Origin: Qipengyuania qiaonensis
GTDB lineage: Bacteria; Pseudomonadota; Alphaproteobacteria; Sphingomonadales; Sphingomonadaceae
DNA length: 64,000 bases
NCBI RefSeq assembly: GCF_019711515.1
Contig: NZ_JAIGNO010000001.1
Location: 124,001-188,000, forward strand
Direction of reading: 5' to 3'
Part shown: positions 1-7,710 of the stretch, piece by piece
Layout of the letters: the number at the start of each line of letters is the position of its first letter
Numbering within the stretch: position 1 is the stretch's first letter
Program-made: the position numbers and the translations under genes
Notes under the pieces: model-generated
The model's input: only the letters and a program-made list of their open reading frames with translations
What the model was told of the DNA's origin: nothing
Databases searched by the model: none

Positions 1-1
1 C

Positions 2-265
2 ATCTCGTTCATGGTGCGCCCGTTCAGCCTCGGCCTGCGTCTCTTCGTCGCCATGATGGCCGGCCACGTCCTGCTCGAAGTGTTGTCGAGCTTCGTGATC
101 GACGGCACCAATGCCGGATTGCTGTGGGGCGGCGTCGTCGGCCTGCCCAGCTTCATCCTGATGATCGGCATCTGCGCGCTGGAACTGCTGGTTGCCGGCA
201 TCCAGGCCTATGTCTTCGCTCTTCTGACGTCGCTGTACATCAACGACGCCGAAAACCTTCACTAA
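2..265 (+). CDS. atpB: ATP synthase F0 subunit a, C-terminal part (cut by window edge)
   Basis: Only the last ~87 codons are present; the gene starts before the window. Subunit a forms the proton half-channels against the c-ring in the inner membrane. The visible part is two hydrophobic helices, ending in the pattern ELLVAGIQAYVFALLTSLYI, which is typical of the last helix of subunit a, where conserved Glu and Gln residues line the channel. It is followed at once by subunit c, then b' and b, the usual alphaproteobacterial F0 order. The frame is open from the first complete codon at position 2 and ends in TAA. Confidence 0.93.
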   Translation: MSFMVRPFSLGLRLFVAMMAGHVLLEVLSSFVIDGTNAGLLWGGVVGLPSFILMIGICALELLVAGIQAYVFALLTSLYINDAENLH

Positions 266-302
266 GTCTTCAATCTTACACGTTTTTCCAAAGGAGTTTG
301 TC

Positions 303-530
303 ATGGAAATGGAAGCTGCAAAGCTCATCGGTGCTGGCCTCGCTGCAATCGGTGCCGGTATGGCCGCGATCGGCGTGGGTAACGTCTTCGGTTCGTTCCT
401 CGAAAGCGCGCTGCGCAATCCGGGTGCTGCCGACGGCCAGCAGGGCCGCCTGTTCATCGGCTTCGCCGCTGCCGAACTTCTCGGCCTGCTGGCGTTCGTC
501 GTTGCCATGATCCTGATCTTCGTCGCCTGA
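303..530 (+). CDS. atpE: ATP synthase F0 subunit c
   Basis: This 75-residue hairpin of two membrane helices is the standard size for the proteolipid that forms the rotating c-ring. The proton-carrying acid is Glu58 in the pattern GFAAAELLGLL, and the polar loop contains RNPGA. A strong ribosome binding site (AAGGAG, 291-296) lies seven bases before the ATG, in keeping with the high copy number of subunit c. The gene sits between subunit a and the b'/b pair and is followed by a stable stem-loop. Confidence 0.97.
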   Translation: MEMEAAKLIGAGLAAIGAGMAAIGVGNVFGSFLESALRNPGAADGQQGRLFIGFAAAELLGLLAFVVAMILIFVA

Positions 531-549
531 TCGACGCAATCGGATTTGA

Positions 550-574
550 GCCGGCCGGGATAAGCCCGGTCGGC
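550..574 (+). other. intercistronic stem-loop after atpE
   Basis: A 10-base stem with one G-U pair (550-559 with 565-574) and a 5-base loop lies 20 bases after the atpE stop, in the only sizeable gap of the F0 cluster. No good T-run follows, so it is more likely an mRNA-stabilising or partial-attenuation hairpin than a full terminator. Such elements can raise the output of subunit c relative to the genes downstream. The structure is seen in the sequence; the role is inferred. Confidence 0.5.
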
Positions 575-609
575 CCACGAATTTTCGTACTCGCCTTTCG
601 AGAGCTGCA

Positions 610-1104
610 ATGCCCCAGATAGCACAGCTTGCCGAAACATGGTCCAGCCAGGTCTTCTGGCTGCTGGTCTTCTTCGGCACCACCTTCTTCGTCATCGGTC
701 GTGGCATGGTGCCCAGGGTGATGGCAACCGTCGCCCAGCGTGACGGCCAGATCGCCGCCGACCTCGCCGCTGCCAAGGCCGCGCGCGACGCTGCCGACGA
801 GCAGGAAGAAGCCTGGCGAGTGCGCGAGAACGAAAACCGCGCCTCGGCACAGGCGATCGTTGCCAAGGCCAAGGACGAAGCTGCCGCCAAGTCCGAAAGC
901 AAGCTTAAAGCCGCGCAGACACGGCTCGACAAGAAGCTGGCCGACGCCGAAACCCGCATCGCCGAAGCACGCCGTGCCGCGCTCGCCGAAGTGGAATCGG
1001 TCGCTGTCGAGGCCGCTCAGGATATCGTTTCCCGCCTCGCCGGGGCCAAGGTGACGAAGCCCGCCGCGACCAAGGCGGTGAAGGAGGCGATGAGCCATGG
1101 CTAA
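610..1104 (+). CDS. ATP synthase F0 subunit b' (second b-type stator subunit)
   Basis: A 164-residue protein with one N-terminal membrane helix (about residues 14-30, FWLLVFFGTTFFVIG) followed by a long Ala/Glu/Lys-rich coiled coil, as in peripheral-stalk b-type subunits. Two different b subunits in tandem are typical of alphaproteobacteria and other photosynthetic-lineage bacteria. This one has the shorter N-terminus and comes first, which fits b'. Its end overlaps the start of the next gene by 8 bases, which suggests translational coupling and equal output. Confidence 0.9.
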   Translation: MPQIAQLAETWSSQVFWLLVFFGTTFFVIGRGMVPRVMATVAQRDGQIAADLAAAKAARDAADEQEEAWRVRENENRASAQAIVAKAKDEAAAKSESKLKAAQTRLDKKLADAETRIAEARRAALAEVESVAVEAAQDIVSRLAGAKVTKPAATKAVKEAMSHG

Positions 1105-1669
1105 TGCTACCCCCGAAGTCTTCGCCACCGAAGCTGCCGAAGTCTTCGTCGAGGAAGGCCATGGCGGTGCGCCGACACACGCCGAACCCGAATTGTTCGG
1201 CCTTGCACCGTTCCAGATCGTTTCGGTCGCAATGTTCGTCCTGCTGCTGATCGCCTTCTTCGGTGCCAAGGTTCACAAGACCATCGCCGGCGGCCTCGAC
1301 AGCAAGATCGCCGCGATCAAGGAACAACTCGACGAGGCCAAGCAGTTGCGGGCCGAAGCCGAAGCGCTGCGCAAGGAATATGCCGACAAGATCGCCGGGG
1401 CCGAGAAGGACGCCGAAGCGATGCTTGCCAATGCCCAGCACGAAGCCGATGCGATCCTTGAGAAGGCGGAAGCCGACAGCAAGGCGATGGTCGAGCGCCG
1501 CAAGCGCATGGCCGAAGACAAGATTTCCGCTGCCGAACGCGAAGCGGTCGAGGATGTCCGCAACCGCGCCGTCAACGCTGCGACTACGGCCAGTCGCAAG
1601 CTGATTGCCGAGACGCACGATGCCGAAGCCGACAAGGCGCTGGCAGACAAGGTGATCGCGGGGATCTGA
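1097..1669 (+). CDS. atpF: ATP synthase F0 subunit b
   Basis: A 190-residue stator subunit. It has a polar N-terminal extension of about 35 residues, one membrane helix (about residues 36-55, FQIVSVAMFVLLLIAFFGAK) and a long charged coiled coil rich in Glu, Ala and Lys. The ATG lies inside the end of the b' gene. Together b and b' form the peripheral stalk that holds F1 against rotation. It is the last gene of the F0 operon and is followed by a good terminator at 1696-1721. Confidence 0.93.
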   Translation: MANATPEVFATEAAEVFVEEGHGGAPTHAEPELFGLAPFQIVSVAMFVLLLIAFFGAKVHKTIAGGLDSKIAAIKEQLDEAKQLRAEAEALRKEYADKIAGAEKDAEAMLANAQHEADAILEKAEADSKAMVERRKRMAEDKISAAEREAVEDVRNRAVNAATTASRKLIAETHDAEADKALADKVIAGI

Positions 1670-1695
1670 TCCGCGGCCATCGAGAAGCATTCGAG

Positions 1696-1721
1696 AAGGC
1701 GGTCCTGTGGGCCGCCTTTTT
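1696..1721 (+). terminator. rho-independent terminator after atpF
   Basis: A 10-base stem (1696-1705 with 1709-1718, one G-U pair) is followed by T residues to 1721. It lies 26 bases after the atpF stop and just before the end of the convergent oxidoreductase gene, so it may also serve the minus strand. Confidence 0.8.
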
Positions 1722-1725
1722 CGAT

Positions 1726-2691
1726 TCAGGGTTCGAGCACGATCTTGCCGACGATCTCGCCGCGCTGCATCGTCTCGAATGCCTCGCGCCAGGAGGCGAG
1801 GGGAAGGGTGCGGTCGACATGCGGCACGATCCGTCCTTCGTAGGCCAGCCGATCGATCGCATCGGCAATCCGGTCGCCCCGTTCGGGGAAGCGCCGCGCA
1901 TATTCTCCGGCCCTCACGCCGACGACCGAAAATCCTTTGATCAGCGGTATGTTCACCGCGATTTCCGGGATACGGCCCGAGACGAAGCCTACCACCAGCA
2001 GTTTCCCGCCGAAAGTGACGCAGCGCGTGCTTTCGTCGAACACGTCTCCGCCAATTGGGTCGTAGACGAGATCGCAGAGCCGACCATCCGTCAGTTCGGC
2101 AACCTCTTCCCGGAAACGCCCGGTGTTGAGTATCACCGCATCGGGTTTGGCGATCCGGCGCAGGGGTTCGATCTTGTCTTCGCGGTGCGTCGCCGCGATG
2201 ACCCGTGCCCCCGATGCGCGCGCAAGGTCGCAGGCGGCAAGACCCACCCCGCCGCTCGCGCCGTGGACGAGGATAGTCTGGCCCGCTTCCAGCCCGCCGA
2301 TCTCGACCAGCGTGACATAGGCCGTGTGGTACGCCGCTCCCATTGCAGCCGCCGTTGCGAAGCCCATCCCTTCCGGCATCTTCCGCAGCGAGGCGGCGGG
2401 TAGGGCGACATATTCGGCAAAGGCACCGGTCTTGGCGCCGCCGCGCACCCGGTCGCCAGGAACAAGGCCACTATTTCCGGTAGCCTCGACCACCTCGCCT
2501 GCCATTTCGAGGCCGGATACGAAGGGCGCTTCCGGTTTGAACTGATACTTGCCCTGCGTCATCAGCAGGTCCGGGAAATTCAGAGATGCCGCGCGTACGC
2601 GGACCAGCACTTCGCCCGCAGGCTGGTCGATGTCGGCCAGTTCGACACCGGAGAGATCGGGCGATAGCCGATGGACCAGGACGGCTTTCAT
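1726..2691 (-). CDS. NADPH:quinone oxidoreductase-like enzyme (MDR superfamily)
   Basis: A 321-residue medium-chain dehydrogenase/reductase of the zinc-free quinone-oxidoreductase type. The N-terminal catalytic domain has the pattern GLEMAGEVVE and lacks the zinc-site cysteines. The Rossmann glycine motif is HGASGGVG at residues 143-150, and the end matches the family pattern GKIVLEP. The substrate cannot be read from the sequence; quinones and alpha,beta-unsaturated carbonyls are usual. It is the last gene of a three-gene minus-strand unit, starting one base after the DOPA-dioxygenase-like gene. gloB in the same unit suggests handling of reactive carbonyls. Confidence 0.87.
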   Translation of the reverse strand: MKAVLVHRLSPDLSGVELADIDQPAGEVLVRVRAASLNFPDLLMTQGKYQFKPEAPFVSGLEMAGEVVEATGNSGLVPGDRVRGGAKTGAFAEYVALPAASLRKMPEGMGFATAAAMGAAYHTAYVTLVEIGGLEAGQTILVHGASGGVGLAACDLARASGARVIAATHREDKIEPLRRIAKPDAVILNTGRFREEVAELTDGRLCDLVYDPIGGDVFDESTRCVTFGGKLLVVGFVSGRIPEIAVNIPLIKGFSVVGVRAGEYARRFPERGDRIADAIDRLAYEGRIVPHVDRTLPLASWREAFETMQRGEIVGKIVLEP

Positions 2692-2692
2692 C

Positions 2693-3019
2693 TCAGTTGA
2701 ATATCGTCAGATCGAGCGGTTCTGACTGGCCGAACCAGATGACGTATCGGGTGTGATCGGCGAGATCGTCGCCGCTCAGGCCATGCGCGAATATCGTCAG
2801 GCCACCGCGCGCCTTGGGCGCCCAGGAGGCGAACTTTTCGAACTGCTCCGGTCTGAGCGTTAATTGGCACGATCCGCGGGGATGAGGGCCAACCGGGGTT
2901 GTATGAAAATGGCCGACGGGTACGCCGAATTCGTTTTTCGCGGCATCAGCGAAGGCGCGTGCCGTGTCCAGTTCGTCCGGGTCGAAATAGATGTGGGCGT
3001 GATAGCCGCGGATAGCCAC
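2693..3019 (-). CDS. DOPA 4,5-dioxygenase family protein
   Basis: A small 108-residue protein with the histidine-rich family pattern: RGYHAHIYFD near the N-terminus and HFHTTPVGPHPRGSCQL in the middle, as in the bacterial and fungal DOPA-dioxygenase-like family (PF08883). The histidines are candidate ligands for a non-haem metal. The start is GTG, two bases after the gloB stop. The plant and fungal enzymes cleave catechol-type rings, but the bacterial substrate is unknown and should not be assumed to be DOPA. Confidence 0.82.
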   Translation of the reverse strand: MAIRGYHAHIYFDPDELDTARAFADAAKNEFGVPVGHFHTTPVGPHPRGSCQLTLRPEQFEKFASWAPKARGGLTIFAHGLSGDDLADHTRYVIWFGQSEPLDLTIFN

Positions 3020-3021
3020 GA

Positions 3022-3777
3022 TCAGAAATTTTCTTTGGCTGCACGCAGGGCGGCGAAGGTTTCCGATGGGCTGTTGCCGCCCCAGCGATCGCGCATATAG
3101 GCCTTGTCGGCGCGCAGGAACGGGTTCGTTTCGAGCTCGCGCGAGAGGATCGTCGGCACGGTAGGCTCACCCCTGGCGCGCTTTTCGTCGATGCGGGCGG
3201 CATAGAGCTTCAGTTCGGCATTGTCGGGATCGGCATGCAGCGCGAACTTCGCATTGGCCTGCGTGTATTCGTGCGCGCAATAGAGCATCGTGTTGTCGGG
3301 CAAGCGGCGAATGCGATCGAGGCTGTTCCAGAACTGTTCGGGCTCGCCTTCGAACATCCGCCCGCAGCCCAGCGCGAACACGCTGTCACCGACAAAGGCC
3401 ATGTCCGCATCGGCGAGATGATAGGCGATATGGCCATTGGTATGGCCCGACACATCGATCACCCGGGCCTTCCACTCGCCCAGCGAAACGCTGTCGCCAT
3501 TGCCGACAACGCGATTGATCGGGCTGAGCTTCTCCACCTCCTGCGGCGCGACAATCGTCGCACCGGTCGCTTCGACAATGGCTGTGTTTCCGCCGGCGTG
3601 GTCGGGATGCCAGTGCGTGTTCCAGATCTGGGTGATCGTCCAGCCCCTGGCCTCGGCCTGTTTCAGATATTCCGCACCGTCCGGTGTATCGATCGCGGCG
3701 GTTTCACCGCTGGCCGGATCGTGAAGGAGGTATCCGTAATTGTCGGACAGGCACGGGAACTGATGGACTTCGAGCAT
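3022..3777 (-). CDS. gloB: hydroxyacylglutathione hydrolase (glyoxalase II)
   Basis: This hydrolyses S-D-lactoylglutathione to glutathione and D-lactate, the second step of methylglyoxal detoxification. The protein of 251 residues has the metallo-beta-lactamase metal motif HWHPDH at residues 55-60, a later conserved histidine region (DVSGHTNGHIAYHL), and the glyoxalase II C-terminal pattern ETNPFLR. The ATG at 3777 is chosen because MLEVHQFPCLSDNYGYL matches the family N-terminus; an open frame continues upstream but runs into the hairpin at 3811-3846. It is the first gene of the unit with the DOPA-dioxygenase-like and quinone-oxidoreductase genes. Confidence 0.93.
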   Translation of the reverse strand: MLEVHQFPCLSDNYGYLLHDPASGETAAIDTPDGAEYLKQAEARGWTITQIWNTHWHPDHAGGNTAIVEATGATIVAPQEVEKLSPINRVVGNGDSVSLGEWKARVIDVSGHTNGHIAYHLADADMAFVGDSVFALGCGRMFEGEPEQFWNSLDRIRRLPDNTMLYCAHEYTQANAKFALHADPDNAELKLYAARIDEKRARGEPTVPTILSRELETNPFLRADKAYMRDRWGGNSPSETFAALRAAKENF

Positions 3778-3810
3778 GCGAGGCAATGTAGGTTGCCTTG
3801 CGCGTATAGG

Positions 3811-3846
3811 AAAGGCCCGCCTGCTCGGGTGAGCAAGCGGGCCTTT
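3811..3846 (-). terminator. long stem-loop between rpsA and gloB, probable rpsA terminator
   Basis: A perfect 10-base outer stem (3811-3820 with 3837-3846), one mismatch and a 5-base inner stem close on a GGGT loop. It lies downstream of rpsA on the minus strand and upstream of gloB. Only three T residues end the stem, so termination may be incomplete. Confidence 0.6.
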
Positions 3847-3854
3847 CGCTATTC

Positions 3855-3937
3855 GTCGTCCCAGCAAAAGCCGGGATCGCTGTCGGCAGCTTCGAGCCTG
3901 TCGGCCCGCGATCCCGGATCAAGTCCGGGATGACGCT
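3855..3937. repeat. paired palindromic intergenic repeat (CGTCCC...GGGATGACG type)
   Basis: Two short hairpin modules lie head to head. The right module is GATCCCGGATCAAGTCCGGG followed by ATGACG, and the left one has the pattern CGTCCCAGCAAAAGCCGGGA. This pair is a common dispersed intergenic repeat of alphaproteobacterial genomes. It sits in the rpsA-gloB gap next to the terminator hairpin. It contains no gene. Confidence 0.65.
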
Positions 3938-3976
3938 GCGGCAGGCGCCCGCTTCGCAGGCGCCAACCTGTTACCG

Positions 3977-5680
3977 TCAGTCTTCCTTCTTCTTCAGCGC
4001 TTCGCCGAGGATGTCGCCGAGCGAGGCACCCGAATCCGACGAACCGAACTGAGCCACCGCTTCCTTCTCTTCGGCGATCTGACGCGCCTTGATCGAGAAG
4101 TTCGGCTTCTTCGAACGATCGAAGCCGATGACCAGTGCATCGACCTTGCCGCCGACCTGGAAGCGGTCGGGGCGCTGTTCGTCGCGGTCGCGACCGAGGT
4201 CGCTGCGCTTGATGAAGCCGGTCGCACCATCTTCGCCGACCTGCACTTCGAGACCGCCATCGCGGACTTCGAGAACGGTGACGGTGACGGTTTCGCCCTT
4301 GCGGAGGGATCCGGAAGCACCCGCTTCGGTCGGGGCGCCCTTTTCGAGCTGCTTCATGCCGAGGCTGATGCGTTCCTTGTCGGTGTCGACATCGAGCACG
4401 ACGGCGTCCACCTGCTCGCCCTTGCGGTGCAGGGCGAGGGCGTCTTCACCCGAGATACCCCAGGCGATGTCCGACATGTGGACCATGCCGTCCACGTCGC
4501 CGTCGAGGCCGATGAACAGGCCGAATTCGGTCGCGTTCTTGACTTCGCCGGTGACCTTCGAGCCAACCGGATGCTTCTCGGCGAACTCTTCCCACGGATT
4601 GCGCTGGGCCTGCTTGAGGCCGAGCGAGATGCGGCGCTTCTCGCTGTCGACTTCGAGGACCATGACTTCGACTTCCTGCGAGGTCGAGACGATCTTGCCT
4701 GGGTGAACGTTCTTCTTGGTCCAGCTCATTTCCGAAACGTGGACCAGGCCTTCGATGCCCGGTTCGATTTCGACGAAGGCGCCGTATTCGGTGATGTTGG
4801 TGACGGTGCCCGTCATCTTCATGCCGATCGGGTACTTGGCGGCCACGCCGTCCCACGGATCGCTTTCGAGCTGCTTCATGCCGAGGCTGATGCGCTGCGT
4901 ATCTTCGTTGATGCGGATGATCTGGACGGTCACGGTCTGGCCGATTTCGATCATCTCGCTCGGGTGGTTGACGCGCTTGTAGCTCATGTCGGTGACATGG
5001 AGCAGGCCGTCGATGCCGCCGAGGTCGACGAAAGCACCGTAGTCGGTGATGTTCTTGACGACACCGTCGATCACTTCGCCTTCGGCCAGCTTGTCGATCA
5101 GTTCGCTGCGCTGTTCTGCGCGGGTTTCTTCGAGAACCGCACGGCGCGAGACGACGATGTTACCGCGACGACGGTCCATCTTGAGGATCTGGAAGGGCTG
5201 GGCCATGTCCATCAGCGGGCCAACGTCGCGCACCGGGCGGATATCGACCTGCGAGCCGGGGAGGAAGGCCACGGCACCGTCGAGATCGACGGTAAAGCCG
5301 CCCTTGACGCGGCCGAAGATGCGGCCTTCGACGCGCTTGCCTTCGCCGAATTCGCTTTCGAGCTTGTCCCAGGCGGCTTCGCGGCGGGCGCGGTCGCGGC
5401 TGAGCATGGCTTCGCCTTCGGCGTTCTCGACGCGATCGACGAAGACTTCGACTTCGTCACCGACCGCGGGTGCGGTTTCGGTTTCGGAGCGCTGGAATTC
5501 CTTGAGATCGACGCGGCCTTCGCTTTTCAGGCCGACATCGATGTGTGCCATACCGTTTTCGATGGCGGTGACGGTGCCCTTGACGACGCGGCCTTCGAAG
5601 CCGCCATCATCTGCACCGCCCAGTTGCTCGTCGAGCATTTTCGCGAAATCGTCGCGAGTGGGGTTGGCTGCAGTTGCCAT
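3977..5680 (-). CDS. rpsA: 30S ribosomal protein S1
   Basis: A 567-residue protein made of six S1 RNA-binding repeats. Repeated patterns such as TDYGAFVDLGGIDGLLHVTDMS, TEYGAFVEIEPGIEGLVHVSEMS and TEFGLFIGLDGDVDGMVHMSDI are separated by the recurring element RISLGMKQLE. S1 helps the 30S subunit bind and unfold mRNA. Length and repeat number match alphaproteobacterial S1. The aroA-cmk-rpsA order is conserved in this group, but here a MarR/GNAT locus lies between cmk and rpsA. A weak AGGA site precedes the ATG, which is normal for rpsA. Confidence 0.98.
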   Translation of the reverse strand: MATAANPTRDDFAKMLDEQLGGADDGGFEGRVVKGTVTAIENGMAHIDVGLKSEGRVDLKEFQRSETETAPAVGDEVEVFVDRVENAEGEAMLSRDRARREAAWDKLESEFGEGKRVEGRIFGRVKGGFTVDLDGAVAFLPGSQVDIRPVRDVGPLMDMAQPFQILKMDRRRGNIVVSRRAVLEETRAEQRSELIDKLAEGEVIDGVVKNITDYGAFVDLGGIDGLLHVTDMSYKRVNHPSEMIEIGQTVTVQIIRINEDTQRISLGMKQLESDPWDGVAAKYPIGMKMTGTVTNITEYGAFVEIEPGIEGLVHVSEMSWTKKNVHPGKIVSTSQEVEVMVLEVDSEKRRISLGLKQAQRNPWEEFAEKHPVGSKVTGEVKNATEFGLFIGLDGDVDGMVHMSDIAWGISGEDALALHRKGEQVDAVVLDVDTDKERISLGMKQLEKGAPTEAGASGSLRKGETVTVTVLEVRDGGLEVQVGEDGATGFIKRSDLGRDRDEQRPDRFQVGGKVDALVIGFDRSKKPNFSIKARQIAEEKEAVAQFGSSDSGASLGDILGEALKKKED

Positions 5681-5851
5681 GTGTGTGTAGTCCTAACGTT
5701 CGTTTTGCTACCGGCCACCGGTTTTCCCGGGGTCTTTACCCGTCTCTGCGCACCATTACGCAGGCCAACGGGGCAAGAGGGCCGACGCCGCGCGGGGCCG
5801 GATGCCGTCGCACGGGTCCTATCAATCGACAGATTGGGAGAACGGGCGCGC

Positions 5852-5879
5852 ACATAGGCGAAGGGCATGCGAAAAGCAA
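5852..5879 (-). promoter_or_regulatory. candidate promoter in the 389-base rpsA upstream region
   Basis: The gap 5681-6069 holds no convincing gene. On the minus strand it contains TTGCTT, a 16-base spacer and CTATGT, a plausible vegetative promoter about 170 bases before the rpsA ATG. That leaves a long leader, as is common for rpsA. A second possible -35 (TTGCAA) lies nearby. This is assigned by pattern only. Confidence 0.35.
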
Positions 5880-6069
5880 GCGATTTGCAAGCGCCGCGCC
5901 GGAGACATGGACCGCCTGTTACACTGTCCAGAGCGGAAAAAACCGCCTTGGCGTTCGGCGCGAAGAAACAGCGGAATCAAGCGTGTTTTGTCGGGTGAGG
6001 AAGTGCGCATCGCATTGCCGTGCCACACCGGCATCACTGTAGGAAAGGCCACGCGGTGCAACCCGCCCC

Positions 6070-6465
6070 TTAGCCCTTATGCAGCATCGCCACGTCGCAG
6101 CGTTCGTATCGCACGCCATATTGTTCCATGATCCCGCGATCGTGTTCGAAGCCGAGCTTCTCGTAGAGGTGGATGGCAGAGGCACATATGCTGTTGGTGA
6201 GGAGATAGAGCTTCTCGGCACCGAGACCGTGGGCGCGTTCGATCATTTTGGAGAGCAGGAATTCGCCCGCTTTCAGCCCGCGGGCGCTTTCGCGCACGCC
6301 CATCTTGGTCAGTTCGAAAGCGCCGGGGCCGGTTTTCTGGAGGGCGCAGGTGCCCACGATGCCGAGACCCGCCGCCTCGACGAAGAGGATATCGCCGCCG
6401 GGGTCGATGATGCGCTGCTGCGGATTCTCGAGCACGTCGCGGTCGGTTTCCTCGAGCGTGAACAT
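6070..6465 (-). CDS. GNAT-family N-acetyltransferase (second half of a MarR-GNAT protein)
   Basis: A 131-residue acetyltransferase domain with the family features: a strand-turn VEAAGLGIVGTCAL, the acetyl-CoA region VRESARGLKAGEFLL (motif A, R-x-x-G-x-G/A-like) and the C-terminal pattern NSICASAIHLYEKLGF. The frame is the same as that of the MarR gene just upstream and is separated from it by one TAG codon; the ATG follows that stop with no gap. In many bacteria these domains are a single protein, and DRDVLENP normally follows the linker directly. It may be made by re-initiation, or the locus may be a recent nonsense mutant. The acetylated substrate is unknown. Confidence 0.82.
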   Translation of the reverse strand: MFTLEETDRDVLENPQQRIIDPGGDILFVEAAGLGIVGTCALQKTGPGAFELTKMGVRESARGLKAGEFLLSKMIERAHGLGAEKLYLLTNSICASAIHLYEKLGFEHDRGIMEQYGVRYERCDVAMLHKG

Positions 6466-7029
6466 CTAGTCGATCCATTCGCGGTTGATGTCGTGGAATT
6501 CGCGGGCAAGGGCAGACGAATACTCGCGCAGGGTGAGGGGGCGGGGATGCGATCGGGCGGCGCGATCGGCGATGGATGCTTCGGCGAGCGCCTGTTCGAT
6601 AATGGCGAGCTGATGGAGGAAATCGCCATCGACCCGGGCGAGGATCTCCTCTGCCGCCGATCCGACCCTGGGCCATACGTCCGTCGCGATCCTGTGCGCC
6701 ATGCGCTCGCCCTGTACGGTCAGCGCGATCAGGCGGCTGCGCTGATCGTCGCATGCCTCGTCGGTGGCGAGGCCGAGTTTCTTCAACTGGCCCACGGTGC
6801 GCGTCATTCCGGGCTGGCTGGTGCCGCTCGCCTCGGCCAGTTGACCGACTGTCTTGGGACCGGTCCGCAATGCAGCCATGGCAGCCATATGGCCCGGTTG
6901 CAGCGGTATGCCGGCATCGGTCAATACGCTGGCAGCGCCCGCCTGCATGCGTTCGCCCAGCCGCTTCAAGCGAGTGGCAAGAAACGCCGGTCCCATCTGA
7001 GCCACCACATCGACCATCCGAATCTCCAT
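6466..7029 (-). CDS. MarR-family transcriptional regulator (first half of a MarR-GNAT protein)
   Basis: A 187-residue winged-helix regulator. The DNA-binding part includes TVGQLAEASGTSQPGMTRTVGQL (helix-turn-helix), followed by a wing with DDQRSRLIALTVQGER, the DxRxxRxxLT pattern of MarR proteins. The C-terminal end EFHDINREWID matches the linker that, in fused MarR-GNAT proteins, runs straight into the acetyltransferase. Here a TAG codon follows and the GNAT frame resumes in phase. The ATG at 7029 lies two bases from an imperfect palindrome that could be its own operator. The ligand is unknown. Confidence 0.87.
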   Translation of the reverse strand: MEIRMVDVVAQMGPAFLATRLKRLGERMQAGAASVLTDAGIPLQPGHMAAMAALRTGPKTVGQLAEASGTSQPGMTRTVGQLKKLGLATDEACDDQRSRLIALTVQGERMAHRIATDVWPRVGSAAEEILARVDGDFLHQLAIIEQALAEASIADRAARSHPRPLTLREYSSALAREFHDINREWID

Positions 7030-7031
7030 AA

Positions 7032-7047
7032 CGTGATATATAACACG
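7032..7047 (-). promoter_or_regulatory. imperfect palindrome, candidate MarR operator
   Basis: CGTGATATATAACACG pairs at 7 of 8 half-site positions around an AT-rich centre. It ends two bases before the MarR start codon, where a bound dimer would block expression. MarR proteins commonly bind palindromes of this size and repress themselves. The assignment is inferred from position and symmetry. Confidence 0.45.
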
Positions 7048-7089
7048 ATATGGAACTCCTGAAAGTTTGGCAAGAGCTGGATGCGGGAT

Positions 7090-7710
7090 CTAGGAAAGGG
7101 CGTGAGTGACAGCCTCGATCGCGGCGGCGATGGCTTCATCCCTGCCAAGCGCGCTCGTGTCTATAACCATCGCATCGGCTGCCGGGACCAGCGGCGCGAC
7201 TGCGCGGTTGCGGTCGCGCTCGTCCCGCCGGCGCAGATCGTCCTCGATCTCGGCAAGAGTGACCGGCACGCCGCGATCGCGCATTTCGAGGAAGCGGCGG
7301 TGCGCGCGCGCCTGGACGCTCGCCGTGATGAACAACTTGGCTTCGGCCTCGGGGGCGATGACGGTCCCGATATCGCGCCCGTCGAGCACCGCGCCGCCCG
7401 GCTGCGTGGCGAAACTGCGCTGGCGTTCGTAAAGTGCCTGTCGCACTGTGGGATGGACCGAGACGCGGCTGGCGAGGCCGCCGGTCTCCTCGTCGCGCAA
7501 ATGCGGATCGCCCAGCAGGCTGTCGGGAAAGCCGGTCGCCGCGAGTGCATCGCCGCCATCGTCGGCGTTGCCGCCATCCAGGAAGACCTGGCGCCCCACG
7601 GCGCGATAGAGCAGGCCGGTATCGAGATGCGGCAGGCCGAAATGTTCGGCAAGCGCCGTGGCAATGGTACCCTTGCCCGATGCGGTGGGCCCGTCGACGG
7701 CGATGATCAT
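7090..7710 (-). CDS. cmk: cytidylate kinase
   Basis: This phosphorylates CMP and dCMP using ATP in pyrimidine salvage and recycling. The 206-residue protein begins with the P-loop GPTASGKGT at residues 7-15. It has the LDTGLLYRAVG pattern of the CMP-binding insert region, and DGRDIGTVIAPEAEAKLFITA, diagnostic for Cmk. Its start overlaps the upstream small membrane protein gene by 4 bases, which in turn overlaps aroA by 4, so aroA, the membrane protein and cmk are one translationally coupled unit. The aroA-cmk link is conserved in alphaproteobacteria. Confidence 0.96.
   Translation of the reverse strand: MIIAVDGPTASGKGTIATALAEHFGLPHLDTGLLYRAVGRQVFLDGGNADDGGDALAATGFPDSLLGDPHLRDEETGGLASRVSVHPTVRQALYERQRSFATQPGGAVLDGRDIGTVIAPEAEAKLFITASVQARAHRRFLEMRDRGVPVTLAEIEDDLRRRDERDRNRAVAPLVPAADAMVIDTSALGRDEAIAAAIEAVTHALS

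Noticed and set aside
4427-5857. A 476-codon open frame on the plus strand across rpsA
   Set aside because: It is antisense to the six clear S1 repeats. High GC with G/C-rich third positions leaves stop-free antisense frames; the translation shows no family pattern.
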